From: CAZGAH01 sp964523295 | GTDB taxonomy: Bacteria > Desulfobacterota > Desulfovibrionia > Desulfovibrionales > Desulfovibrionaceae | NCBI GenBank assembly: GCA_964523295.1 | Contig: CAZGAH010000023.1 | Span: 1 to 52,857, forward strand | Length of the DNA: 52,857 nucleotides | Direction of reading: 5' to 3' | Shown here: positions 7,992-17,939 of the stretch, piece by piece | Numbering within the stretch: position 1 is the first letter of the stretch | How the letters are laid out: each line of letters begins with the position of its first letter | Translations under genes and position numbers: made by a program | Notes under the pieces: model-generated | Databases searched by the model: none | The model's input: only the letters and a program-made list of their open reading frames with translations | What the model was told of the DNA's origin: nothing

Positions 7992-10900
7992 ATGGATGCG
8001 GAACGATCGATGTATATCGTCGGGATAGGGGCCTCGGCAGGCGGGCTGGAGGCGTTGGAGGCTTTTTTCAATGCCATGCCTGCGGACTGCACTATGGCGT
8101 TCGTGGTCATCCAGCATCTTTCTCCGGATTTCAGGAGTCTGATGGGCGAGATTCTGGCCAGGCAGACCAGCATCCCCATTCACCGCGTTGAGGATGGCAT
8201 GACGATCTCTCCCGGCAATATCTATCTCATTCCACCGAAAAAAGAGATGACGATTCAAGGGGGAAGGCTCTTCCTGAACGACAAGGATCCCTCGCGGCCG
8301 CTGGAAATGCCGATCGACATCTTTTTCCGCTCCCTGGCGCAGGAAGCGGGAGAAAAAGGCGTTGGCGTGATCCTTTCCGGCACGGGCACGGACGGTTCCC
8401 GGGGTGTCCGGGCCATCCACGAGTCCGGGGGGCTGGTGCTGGCGCAGTCGCCGGACACGGCCAAATTCGACGGCATGCCGCGCAGCGCCCTGGAGACGGG
8501 CATGGTACACTTCGCGCTGTCGCCGGATCAGATGCCTGAGATCATCCTTCAGTACGTCAGCGACCCCTCTTCGTTCAAGCGCTCGGACCAGCAGATTCTG
8601 CTCGACGGCCAGTCCGTGGACGAAAAGAGCGCCCTGGCCATGGCTCTGATCAAGCGCCATTACGGCATCGATTTCGCCTACTACAAGCCCACCACCGTGG
8701 GCCGGCGCCTGGCCCGGCGCATGGCCATGCGCCAGATGAAGAGCCTGTCCGAGTACCTGGATTTTCTGAGCACGAATTCGGAAGAACTCAACGACCTCTA
8801 CAAGGACCTGCTCATCGGCGTGACCAGCTTCTTTCGCGACCCCGACGCCTTCGGCAAGCTGGAGAGCGAGGTCATTCCGGCCATATTCGACGAGAAAGCC
8901 ACGCAGGAAGAACTCCGGGTCTGGGTGGCGGGCTGCGCCACGGGCGAAGAGGTCTATTCGCTGGCCATGCTCATCCACGAAGAGTCGCGGCGTCGGAAGT
9001 TCAAGGGCAAAATCACCATTTTCGCCACCGACGTTCATCGCGCATCCATTGAAATCGCCTCGGCCGGGCTCTACGAGCGCAGCCAGCTCGAGGGCATGTC
9101 ATCCGAGCGCGTGCAGCGTTTTTTCAAGGAGGAAGGGGCAACGCGGCTGCGTGTCAGCCAGGAGCTGCGTACTATGGTGGTTTTCGCACCCCACAACGTC
9201 ATCAGCGACCCGCCCTTCACCAAGATCGATTTCGTCTCCTGCCGGAACATGCTCATCTATCTCATGCCGATAGCGCAGGAAAAGGTCATCTCGCTGTTTC
9301 ATTTCGCCCTCCGGGTCGGCGGTATTCTCTTCATGGGCTCGAGCGAGAGTCCCGGGGCAATGGCCGCTGAGTTCGATCCCGTGGACGCCAGACACAAAAT
9401 TTACCGGAAACGGCGAGACGTAAAACTTAACATTGACCTGCGGCTCAATCCCCGGGAAATTTCCCGCCACGCCGCCTCGGGCATCAGGACCACTGCCAGC
9501 ATGGACTCCAACCTGCTGCGCGACTATGATATTCTGCTGCAGAAGCATCTGCCGGCAGGGCTCATCGTGGGGGAACGGCGCGAGGTGCTGCACTATTTCG
9601 GCAATGTCGCCCGCTATCTGACCCGCATCGCCGGCCGGGCCGAGCGCGACGTGGTCGACATGGTCGAGGGAGAGCTGAAGCTGGCCATGAGCGCCACCCT
9701 GCACCGGGCCGCCTCGGAGCAGGCCAGAATCATTTTCAAGCATATCAAGTTCCAGGCGGATGACACGAGCGAATACATCGACCTGGCCGTAGAACCGCTC
9801 ATCAGCGAAAAATCCGGCCCTGTCCATTTTCACGTGACCTTTCTGCCGCAAAGCCCGGAAGCTGAGCCGGCCGCCGACGCGATCAGAGAGGCCTCCTCCA
9901 ACGGCTTTCTGGCCCCGGATTGGGCCTGGCAGCGCATCTCCGAACTGGAGGGCGAGCTGCAAACCTCGCGCGAGAATCTCCAGGCGACCATCGAGGAACT
10001 GCAAACCACCAATGAGGAGTTGCAGGCGACGAACGAGGAGATGCTCGCCGCCAACGAAGAACTCCAGAGCACCAACGAAGAACTGCACTCCGTGAACGAG
10101 GAACTGTACACGGTCAATGCCGAATTCGAGAAGAAGAATAAGGAGCTGCGCGAGCTCAACGACGATCACGACAACCTGCTCCGCAGCACGGAAACCGGAA
10201 CCCTGTTTCTGGACAACAAGCTGCGCATCCGGAAATTCAACCCGGCGATCACCCGCTCTTTCAAGCTCCTGACCCAGGACGTAGGGCGCCCGGTAAGCCA
10301 CATCGCCTATCAGTTCGACGGGCAGGCGGAAATGTTGCAGCAGCTGCACGAGGTGCTCAGCAGCGGCAGCGTGCTGGAGAGAGAGGTGCATACGATCGAG
10401 GATGAATGGCTGCTCCGCCGTATTTTGCCCTTCAAGAACGGTTATGACGAGATAGCGGGCGTGGTGTTGACATTCACGGACATCACNNNNNNNNNNCCGA
10501 GGCCGAGCGGCACCAGGCCAACCTGCTGCAGGAGCTGGCCACCAATGTGCCGGGCCTGGTGTTTCAATATACCCGCTTTCCCGACGGCTCCGGGCGCTTC
10601 ACCTTTCTGAGCGACGCCGCCCGCGAGTTGCTCGGCGAGGGGCTGACACTCAGGCTCAGGCAGTCGGCCTCGTTTTCGGATATCCTTCGCCAGGAGGACA
10701 TCGCACTGTTCGAAGCCGCGCAGGATACGGCCCTGGAGACCGCGGGCGTGCTGGATGTGGAACACCGCGTACGCCTGCCCGATGGGGCGGGCCGATGGCT
10801 GCATACCCGCAGTACGCCGGCCTGGCGTTCGGACGGGACCCTGGTCTGGAGCGGTGTGTCGCTGGACATCACCGAACGCAAAACCTTTGAACAGGCCTTG

Positions 10901-12538
10901 ACCTTTCTGGCGACGGACGCCAGCCAGTCCGGCCTCGGCTTTTTCCGGTCCCTGGCCAGGTATCTGGCGGATACCCTGGGCATGGACATGATCTGCATCA
11001 CGCGGTTCGACCCCGACGCGCCCAAGGCCAGGATACTGGCACGCTATCGCGACGGCGGGTTCGAAGAGGCCGCCGACTGCGACCTGGAGTACGCGCCCTG
11101 CGGTCTGGCCAAGAGCAGGGCGGTTTCCTGCTACCCGCGCAACGTCCGTCAGGCATTCCCCGGGCAGCAACTGCTTCACTCGTTAGCCGCGGAGGGCTTT
11201 GCCGGAGTCTCTCTGCGCGATGCCTCCGGCGTTGCAATCGGCAACATTGCCGCCTTCAGTCGTCGGCCCCTCGTGGCGCCGCGCCTGGTGGAATCGATTT
11301 TGCGCCTGGTCGGCGTGCGCGCCGCCGCCGAACTCGAACGTCTCAAGGCCGAAGAGGAACTGCAACAGGCCAAGGAGCAGGCCGAGGCCGCCACCAGGGC
11401 CAAGTCCGAGTTCCTGGCCAACATGAGCCACGAAATCCGCACTCCCATGAACGGCGTGCTCGGCATGTTGCAACTGCTCACGCTCACCGAACTCGATGCC
11501 GAGCAGACCGAGTACGTGAACACCTCGACCGGTCTGGGCAAGGGCCTGCTCAGCCTGATAAACGACATTCTCGACCTGTCCAGGGTGGAGGCCGGCAAGC
11601 TGGACATCGTTGAAAACGAATTCGCCTTGCTCGATATCTGCAATTCCATGAAGCATATTTTCAAAAAGCAGATGCAGGGAAAGGACCTGTACCTGGATAT
11701 CGTCATCGATCCGGCCATTCCCGACGTACTGCGCGGCGATCCGAGCCGGATCCGGCAGGTCCTGTTCAATCTTATCGGCAATGCCATCAAATTCACGGAA
11801 AACGGCGGGGTTAAGGTATTTATCGAAGCCGGCGAGCGGGACAACGGGAAACTCCGGCTCTACTTCACCGTATCGGATACGGGAATCGGCATCCCTGAAG
11901 AGCGCATCACGCAGCTGTTCAGCCCCTTTACCCAGATCGACGGTTCGCTGACCCGCAAGTATCAGGGCTCGGGATTAGGGCTGTCCATCGTCAAACGGCT
12001 GGTCAGGCTCATGGGAGGCGATGTCCATCTCGAGAGCACGGTTGGCCAGGGCGCTCACGTCTTTTTCAATATCCTGGTCGGGCTGCCCGATGAGGAGCCT
12101 TTGCCGGAAGCAGGGGAGCGAAGTGCCGCCGACCGGCCGGACTGGGAGCATTCCCTCGATCTGAAGGTGCTGCTCGTCGAGGACGACGAGATCAATCTCA
12201 GCGTCACGCGCCGGCTGCTGGACAAGGCCGGCGCAACGGTCGTCTGCGCGCGCAACGGCGAGGAGGCGCTGCGGGCACTGGACAAGGAACGGTTCGACCT
12301 CGTGCTCATGGACGTCCAGATGCCCGTCATGGACGGCGTCGCTGCCACGCGGCTGATCCGCTCGTCCGACGGCTCGGGATACAAGGACATCCCCATCATC
12401 GCCATGACCGCGCACGCCCTGGCTGGCGACCGCAACCGATTCCTCGCGGCCGGGATGGACGACTACATCGCCAAGCCCTTTGAAATGGAAAAATTGACGG
12501 ATATCCTCACGAAACTCTTCCCCACGCCGGTCGCCTGA
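7992..12538 (+). CDS. CheB-CheR-PAS-histidine kinase-receiver fusion (interrupted by an N gap)
   Basis: This single reading unit of about 1,510 residues is split only by ten N at 10487-10496. Domains in order: CheB methylesterase (GASAGG serine, QHLSP histidine, GTGTDGSRG aspartate; residues 7-190), with no receiver in front; CheR methyltransferase (about 205-480; AGCATGEE for SAM, SCRNMLIYL); a long NEELQ-repeat coiled coil (about 650-715); two PAS regions; a GAF-like region; HisKA with SHEIRTPMNG; HATPase with GSGLGLSIV; and a C-terminal receiver (LLVEDDEIN, VLMDVQMPVMDG, AKPF). Such proteins couple methylation-type adaptation to two-component signalling. AGGTG precedes the start. The frame changes from 3 to 2 across the gap, so the true gap is not ten bases (its length must be 2 modulo 3). 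Confidence 0.9.
10487..10496. other. Assembly gap (ten N) inside the CheB-CheR kinase gene
   Basis: The text before it ends in FTDI plus two bases of a Thr codon; the text after resumes as EAERHQANL in another frame. The join is a placeholder inside one gene, at the usual DITERKxAE linker after a PAS domain. Confidence 0.9.
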
Positions 12539-12604
12539 GCAAAAACGAACCGGCGTGCGCGGATGCGGACCTGCACGAGTTGCGACGACGCGGGGTTTGC
12601 CGGC

Positions 12605-13360
12605 TCAGTCCGCGCGTAGCGAGGATACGGCCGCGCGCAGGGCAGACAGCGCCTCGGCAGCCACCTCGGCCACGGTCAGCGTTTCCAGCCGGCGGTTGCG
12701 GAACAGCTCGAAGGGCGAGGCATCGTCGCGCAGGGCAGACAGGACGCGCGACGCGCTGTCCAGGTCGGCAGGGGGAATGTCGGCGCGGGCGAGCAGACTC
12801 AGACCCCAGGCAGCGACCCCGCGCAGGGCCGGAGCGCAGTCGCCGGGCGACGGGCCGCGGCTGTCCAGACAGAGGACGAGGTCCGGCCAGGCTGGCCTGA
12901 CCAGCAACGGACGCGCCTGCGCCAGCCGGGCCACAGCCCAGCAGGCCCCCAGGCGCAGGGGGGCGTGGTCGATATAATTGCCCGGCTCGGCGCTGTCGTG
13001 GATGTAGGAACACAAGACGCGGTGGAATTCCTGCGCCAGGCCGTCATGGCAGGCCAGTATCTCGCCCATGGCCTCGGGCGAGCCCCAGCCGAGCGTGCCG
13101 GATTCCTCGGAAAGATTCCACATCAGCCGACGCAGGAGCACGCGCGCCGGCTCCCAGTTCTCCCCGGCCAGACGTGCGACCGTGAGCCCCAGCGCCGTCA
13201 CGGCCCGCCACTTGCCCTCGCCCGGAGCCAGCAATAACGACAACAGCGGACTGAGCAGGTCGCGGGCCGGCCAGTCCGCCAGGCTCGTCAGGCCTGACTC
13301 CCAATCCGGTCCGGCCAGCAGTTCGCGCAGCCGCTCCTTGTATCGGCGAAATCCCGGCAT
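12605..13360 (-). CDS. HEAT-like helical protein (possibly DVU0298-type)
   Basis: This is a protein of about 251 residues from MPGFRRYKERLRELL, starting 14 bp after the stop of the TPR gene with AGG upstream. It is made of repeated helical pairs with Leu/Ala-rich cores and conserved-looking segments (WGSPEAMGEILA, PLRLGACWAVARL, RGVAAWGLSLL), typical of HEAT-type repeats. From memory it resembles the DVU0298 family of Desulfovibrio proteins; this is not certain. It is the last gene of a four-gene minus-strand operon with a YkgJ protein, a small unknown protein and a TPR protein. Its function is unknown; protein binding is likely. It ends 66 bp from the convergent kinase gene. Confidence 0.7.
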   Translation of the reverse strand: MPGFRRYKERLRELLAGPDWESGLTSLADWPARDLLSPLLSLLLAPGEGKWRAVTALGLTVARLAGENWEPARVLLRRLMWNLSEESGTLGWGSPEAMGEILACHDGLAQEFHRVLCSYIHDSAEPGNYIDHAPLRLGACWAVARLAQARPLLVRPAWPDLVLCLDSRGPSPGDCAPALRGVAAWGLSLLARADIPPADLDSASRVLSALRDDASPFELFRNRRLETLTVAEVAAEALSALRAAVSSLRAD

Positions 13361-13374
13361 GGGCGTGGCCTGGC

Positions 13375-14022
13375 TCAGCCAGCCTGAATACGGGCGCGGT
13401 GCTCCTCTATCTCCTTGCGCAGCTCGGGATGCACCTCCAGGCCCGAGGCCGCGGCCTTGTCGATGCAGTCCACAGCCTTGGCGTAGTCCTTTTTCTGCAG
13501 CCAGGCGATACCCAACTGATTCCAGGCCGGGCCGAAATTCGACTCGATAGCCACGGCTTTTTCGCAAACCTGTATGCACAGGTCGGGATCGTCCAGGGCC
13601 AGATAAGCGCTGCCGAGCGTGGCCAGGGCCTGAACGAACTTGGGATCGTACTTGATGGCCTTTTCCAGGGCCTTGACAGCCTCGACGGCCTCTCCCCGCT
13701 GCATGTGTACGAAGCCGATATTACCGTAGGGAACGGCAAAGGTCGGCCGGACCTGGGACGCAAGCGTATTGTAATTCAGGCAACCTTCAAGGTCGCCGCG
13801 GTGCATGGCGATACCGCCCAGCTGGACATAGGCCTCAACGAGCGACGGAGAATTGCTGATCGCCTCGCGGAACTCCACTTCGGCCTCCCGCCAGTCGCCT
13901 TGGGAAAGCAGGGCCACGCCCAGGTTGAAATGGCTGACGCCGCAATCGGGATTCTGGGCCAGTTTTTTCTTTTGGGCTGCGATGAATTCATCCAGGTTGG
14001 CGTATGCTTCATTCGTGATCAT
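13375..14022 (-). CDS. Tetratricopeptide-repeat protein
   Basis: This is a protein of 215 residues. At least four TPR units are visible, for example HFNLGVALLSQGDWREAEVEF, YGNIGFVHMQRGEAVEAVKAL, ATLGSAYLALDDPDLCI and WNQLGIAWLQKKDYAKAVDCI, covering most of the chain. No signal peptide or membrane segment is present, so it is a cytoplasmic scaffold. I chose the ATG at 14022 (MITNEAY) because GAAGGTG precedes it. The start overlaps the end of the upstream gene by 14 bases, so translation is coupled. The partner is unknown; the YkgJ and HEAT-like proteins of the same operon are the obvious candidates. Confidence 0.85.
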   Translation of the reverse strand: MITNEAYANLDEFIAAQKKKLAQNPDCGVSHFNLGVALLSQGDWREAEVEFREAISNSPSLVEAYVQLGGIAMHRGDLEGCLNYNTLASQVRPTFAVPYGNIGFVHMQRGEAVEAVKALEKAIKYDPKFVQALATLGSAYLALDDPDLCIQVCEKAVAIESNFGPAWNQLGIAWLQKKDYAKAVDCIDKAAASGLEVHPELRKEIEEHRARIQAG

Positions 14023-14368
14023 AAGAAACACCTTCGCGTTGCATGAGGTCGTTATACCAGACGCTGAATTCGAACATTCCGATAAAGCGGTCCTGGCGTT
14101 GAAGAAGGCCTAGCGCGCACTCCATGGCGCCGCTTGCGTAGACCTGAGAATAGCCCTTGTCCGCCGACCGCGAGCGCAGAAATTCGGTCACCAGCTGTTG
14201 GGTGGTGCGCCGCGTGGGGTCCAGACGGATATCGATGGGATCGTTGGGGAGCTGAAAGGGATCCCATTTATCGAACCCGATGCGATCGATGAACTTGCGG
14301 GAGCGCGCTCCGAGACTCTCATAGATGGCGCGCTTTTGGGCAATCTGCTCGTCGGTGAACCGAGTCAT
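14009..14368 (-). CDS. Small conserved-looking protein, unknown function
   Basis: This is a 119-residue soluble protein. It has a basic N-terminal helix (DEQIAQKRAIYESLGARSRKF in pieces), then KWDPFQLPNDPIDIR and a C-terminal helix ending FEFSVWYNDL. No family was recognised. It is coupled on both sides: its ATG overlaps the stop of the YkgJ gene by four bases (14365-14368), and its end overlaps the TPR gene start by 14. Such tight packing argues that it is a real gene working with its neighbours. Confidence 0.7.
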   Translation of the reverse strand: MTRFTDEQIAQKRAIYESLGARSRKFIDRIGFDKWDPFQLPNDPIDIRLDPTRRTTQQLVTEFLRSRSADKGYSQVYASGAMECALGLLQRQDRFIGMFEFSVWYNDLMQREGVSYDHE

Positions 14369-15159
14369 GGCGTTTCTCGCCCCGGGGCGACGCCGCAGCT
14401 GGCGGGGTCGCAGCCCTCAGCGGCCTTGTCGCAACCGGTGCAGGCGTCAAGCTTGCGGCCGCCCTCGCCCAGTTCCCAGGCGCCGCCGCCAGAGCAGGCG
14501 GAGGCCTGTTCTTTGGGGATGCCCAGGTATTCGGCATCATAAGTTGCCAGCAAAGCCATGGACACGGGCACGAGCAGCTCGGCCAGGCCGTCGTGCGTGC
14601 TTCGGATTTCCTCGACCAACTCATGGCTCAGCTGAAGCAGACGCTCCTGAAGCCGATCCATGTTCACGGTCTGGTAGGACTGACCGGTCTGAAACCCGGA
14701 ATTGCCGCAGGTATGCGCCTGGCCATGAATGGCCATGGGCACGCCATACAGCCGGCAAGTGACCGGACGCTGTTCGTAGAGCAGGCAGTGGTTCTCCTGA
14801 TCGAGCAACGGGCAGCGAATGCGCATTCTGGCGACCTGAACCAGCAGTTCCTGAGCCGGAGTACCCTGTTGCGATGCGGTGAAAAGCTGGCGCTTCAGCT
14901 TGTAGACCTCGCGGTCGGCGCTTTCGGCCAGTTCCAGGATATCCGAACGCCGGGCTCCGGAGAATCGTTGCTGAAAGTGGTGGTTGAGGTACAGCGCCTC
15001 GATCAGGCTCAAGTCGAACAGGGCATAGCAGCAATCGCTGCACCCGACCTTGCAGGCCACTTTGTCGGGATAGGCCTGACGCACGCGCTGGAACGCGGCG
15101 TCGGCCTCGGCGACAATGCCCTCGTATCGGGCAAACCAGGCAGTAAAATCACAGCTCAT
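14365..15159 (-). CDS. YkgJ-family cysteine-cluster protein with Cys-rich tail
   Basis: This is a protein of about 264 residues. The YkgJ cluster is complete: CKVGCSDCCY near residues 36-44, then RCPLLDQENHCLLYEQRPVTCR, so it should bind zinc or an iron-sulfur centre. After the usual domain there is a tail of about 50 residues with seven further cysteine positions (ACSGGG, ACTGCDKAAEGCDPASCG), an unusual addition that could form a second metal site. The start at 15159 has AAGGAG seven bases upstream. It is the first gene of the four-gene operon ending at 12605. It differs strongly from the YkgJ protein at 1707..2489, so the two are not recent copies. Confidence 0.8.
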   Translation of the reverse strand: MSCDFTAWFARYEGIVAEADAAFQRVRQAYPDKVACKVGCSDCCYALFDLSLIEALYLNHHFQQRFSGARRSDILELAESADREVYKLKRQLFTASQQGTPAQELLVQVARMRIRCPLLDQENHCLLYEQRPVTCRLYGVPMAIHGQAHTCGNSGFQTGQSYQTVNMDRLQERLLQLSHELVEEIRSTHDGLAELLVPVSMALLATYDAEYLGIPKEQASACSGGGAWELGEGGRKLDACTGCDKAAEGCDPASCGVAPGRETP

Positions 15160-15427
15160 GACCAAACTCCTTCAAACATGGCCTCGGCCTGACAGGCGCG
15201 GGGCGCGTCCTTCGTAAACCCGTAAGCGGGAGAATATCCGGTGGCAGCAGACTGTCCGGAACCTGACGCCGCCTCGTCCGGGCCGTCATGAAGAGCGCCG
15301 TCGCTGCGGCACGCCTGCCTGAGTGTCCAGGATATGCGGCGATCAGGGAAAAAGGACGAAAAAAATCTGGCGCCTTGCGCTCGCCATCGGAACCGCACCA
15401 GGCTGTGCAGGCCCGGGCGGGAAAAAC

Positions 15428-15477
15428 GCAGAGCCGCGACCGGTGGAATCCAGGCAGCAATCCGGTCGCGGCTCTGC
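15428..15477 (-). terminator. Rho-independent terminator of the ferredoxin gene
   Basis: A perfect 16-bp inverted repeat has arms at 15428-15443 and 15462-15477 with an 18-base loop. Read on the minus strand the stem is followed by CGTTTTTC. It begins 17 bases after the ferredoxin stop codon. The region from there to 15159 (about 270 bp) shows no gene. Confidence 0.9.
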
Positions 15478-15493
15478 CAGCTGCAATGCAGCG

Positions 15494-15682
15494 TTATACT
15501 TCTTCGATGGTAATGGCGTCCTGCTCGCAGACCTCGACGCAGGATTCACAACCAAGGCACTCCTCTTCGTTCACAGCGACGGCCTTGCCTTCCTGCAGCT
15601 CGTACACTTCAACCGGGCAGACATCCACGCATTCGCCATCGCCCACGCACTTTTCCGTGTCGACTGTCACTTTGTAAGCCAT
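15494..15682 (-). CDS. Seven-iron ferredoxin of the Desulfovibrio ferredoxin III type
   Basis: This is a small electron carrier of 62 residues. Counting without the initial Met, the first motif is C11-V-G-D14-G-E-C17-V-D-V-C21-P, so aspartate 14 stands where an ordinary 4Fe-4S ferredoxin has cysteine. The second motif is complete (CLGCESCVEVC). This is the arrangement I remember for Desulfovibrio africanus ferredoxin III, in which the Asp site holds a [3Fe-4S] cluster that can take up a fourth metal and the other site a [4Fe-4S] cluster. The start at 15682 has a strong GGGAGGGAA site. It is a single-gene unit with its own terminator. It is abundant in pyruvate and hydrogen metabolism in these bacteria; partners are not in the window. 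Confidence 0.92.
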   Translation of the reverse strand: MAYKVTVDTEKCVGDGECVDVCPVEVYELQEGKAVAVNEEECLGCESCVEVCEQDAITIEEV

Positions 15683-16218
15683 GATTCCCTCCCGATGCGA
15701 GTTTCTTTGCTTTTTCCCTGTTCGCACGCGCAGCGTCCTGTCCCGCGTCGGCTGCCCCTCTGCAGCCGGCGGCTGCCGGATCAGTGTCGAATTCGCTGAT
15801 AGCCTCCCCCCTGGACGCTGTCAAGGCGCAAACAGCTTGTGCTTGCCGATTCGCTCAGCGCTACCTGTTGCCCGTGCTCTGCGTCCTGCCGCCTGCGATT
15901 TTTGGTTATCGATCGGACCTGCGGCCCTGCCGTACCAGCTTCCCCCTTGCCGACCTGGGGGACTACGAAGTCACACCCGATCGTATGCCTGTAACGACAG
16001 CCCGTATTTGGAAGCACAACTCAAAACGATGAATTACAATTATCGGACTGAACGCCCGGGTCGCTTCGAAGCGATTAAGGATACGCTTTGTTGTATTTGG
16101 ACCGTTCTTTCATTGACTCGTCGCGCTCCCCTTATCGGGTCTTGCGCAGAGCGGTCCTTTTCTGTCAGACAGAGGCTGCGTATGTTGCGCTAACCAGTGA
16201 AGACATCCGGGGAACATC
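15683..16218. other. 536-bp region between divergent genes, nothing recognised
   Basis: It must hold the promoters of the ferredoxin (minus) and of the AAA ATPase (plus). Open frames in it lack ribosome binding sites or family resemblance. I see no clear -35/-10 pair. Confidence 0.4.
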
Positions 16219-17316
16219 ATGGACGAACAACTCTATCCGCGCCAGATTTTCAATTTTCTCGCCAGCAGGACCTTGGGCCAGACCGACGTGCTCAAGAAGG
16301 TCGCCGTGGCCATGTACAAGCACATCAATGGCCTCAAGGCCGGCAACATCCTGCTCATCGGCAACAGCGGCACTGGCAAGACGACGCTGATGAACTCCAT
16401 GCAGCAGTTCTACGAGGCGCATCTAACCCTGAAAAAATATCGGGCCATGACCATCATGAACGCCAACATGCTCGGCGGCGAGGAGGTCGGCGAGGTCAAT
16501 CTGCTGCGCCTGATCAAAAGCCTGGAACTCTCGGTCAACAACACCTTCGGCGCCTTTCTGACCGACGACAAACTCAAGGAATACATGGAAAACGCCACCG
16601 TCTGCATCGACGAAGTGGACAAGATTTCCGCCTCGATCAGCGGCAAGGTCAATGTCGTCGGCATTGCCATCCAGCACGCGGTGCTGACCATGCTCGAGGG
16701 CGAGCGGCTCGTATTCGAGACCACGCGTGCGGATCAGATGCAGAAACGCAAGGCCCGCATCCCCATAGATACGACCAGGATGCTGTTCATCTGCGGCGGC
16801 GCCTTCGAAGGGCTCTACGACCTTATCTGCCGCAAGATCGAATCCGGGAAGGACGACCGGAAATTCGAAGAGACCACCCGGACTCTGTCCGACGGCACGG
16901 CAGGTGTCAGCCGCAAACTCGTGCTCAAAGACCAGGTCCGGCTTTTCGATCTCTTCGAATACGGCATGATGCCCCAGTTCATTTCGCGCTTCCACTCCAT
17001 CGCCGTGCTCGAGGACCTGGGCGTGAACGAACTCAAACAGATTATGCTCACGGCCAACGACTCGCCCCTGCGCCACTCGCGCGACTATTTCCGCTCCATG
17101 GGCATCGATCTGCAGATCACCAAGGAGGCGCTGGACATGATCGCCACCAACGCAGTGGAAAACACCCGCATCGGCGCCCGCGCACTGCGCGAGGTCTTCA
17201 CCCGCATCATCACCCTGTACGAATTCGACCCCTTCCAGTCCGACAAACTCCAGAAAACCGCCCAGGGTCCGGTGATCACCATTGACCGGGATTCGGTCCA
17301 GCGCGCGCTTTCCTGA
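16219..17316 (+). CDS. ClpX-like AAA+ ATPase without zinc-binding domain
   Basis: This is a protein of 365 residues. The AAA+ module is complete: Walker A GNSGTGKTTL at about 49-58, Walker B TVCIDEVDKIS, a ClpX-like DLFEYGMMPQFISRF box with the arginine finger region, and a sensor 2 GAR motif (IGARALREV). The order and spacing follow ClpX, but the N-terminal zinc-binding domain that picks adaptors is missing. Where ClpX has the GYVG pore loop the sequence reads GGEEVGEV, and I see no IGF-type ClpP-docking tripeptide. It may therefore be a remodelling ATPase that works without ClpP. It is preceded by GGGGAA and stands alone. ClpX itself is expected elsewhere in the genome. Confidence 0.8.
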   Translation: MDEQLYPRQIFNFLASRTLGQTDVLKKVAVAMYKHINGLKAGNILLIGNSGTGKTTLMNSMQQFYEAHLTLKKYRAMTIMNANMLGGEEVGEVNLLRLIKSLELSVNNTFGAFLTDDKLKEYMENATVCIDEVDKISASISGKVNVVGIAIQHAVLTMLEGERLVFETTRADQMQKRKARIPIDTTRMLFICGGAFEGLYDLICRKIESGKDDRKFEETTRTLSDGTAGVSRKLVLKDQVRLFDLFEYGMMPQFISRFHSIAVLEDLGVNELKQIMLTANDSPLRHSRDYFRSMGIDLQITKEALDMIATNAVENTRIGARALREVFTRIITLYEFDPFQSDKLQKTAQGPVITIDRDSVQRALS

Positions 17317-17608
17317 GCGCGCGCCCTGGCAGACAAAGCAGACTCGCGGGCAGGCAATCCTTGTCGAGATTTGAAGAGCGATCAGGCAGGGGACTCGACG
17401 CAACCGATCAGGATATCTTCCTGTCGAGTAGGGCTGAACTTTTGGTTGCATGTGTTTTGCGCGGTTTCGCGCACGATCCCAAACTGTTCGGGCAGGGCCT
17501 GACTTTTTGTCCGTTGCCGGGCTAGAGTGCGTGGAGATTTTTGGACAGAAATAGCCCTTGCTTTTAAGTGTGATTCTTCCTGAAAATCAGCAGGGAGGAT
17601 TGACCCAA

Positions 17609-17933
17609 ATGCGTAAATGGTATTCAAAAGGATTTCAAGGATAAGATTGCTCTTGCTGCGCCAGGTGAAGGCAATTCTTTGACGGAGCTCTCCAAAATGT
17701 ATGATGTTCATCCAAACATCATTCGTAAATGGAAAGAAAATGCCATTGAAGGACTGCCCGATGTCTTTGCCCGAGGCAAGAGCTAAGAGCAAAAGGACTT
17801 TGAATCCAAAAAAGCGGAGTATCTCAAGGCTATCGGTCAGCTCACTATGAAACACGATTTTCTGCAAAAGGCGTTTACCATAATTCAGCCAGAGCTTAAA
17901 AAAACGAAATTGCTCATGAACTCAGTTGAATAA
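17609..17933 (+). pseudogene. IS3-family transposase orfA (inactive)
   Basis: It starts ATG after GGGAGGA. It reads MRKWYSKGFQ, then needs one base removed near 17638-17641 to continue as DKIALAAPGEGNSLTELSK, YDVHPNIIRKWKENAIEGLP (the helix-turn-helix of orfA). A TAA at 17784-17786 interrupts it, after which KKAEYLKAIGQL, the start of the usual coiled coil, goes on to TAA 17931-17933. Two lesions mean it cannot make transposase. Confidence 0.8.
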
Positions 17934-17939
17934 CCAACC

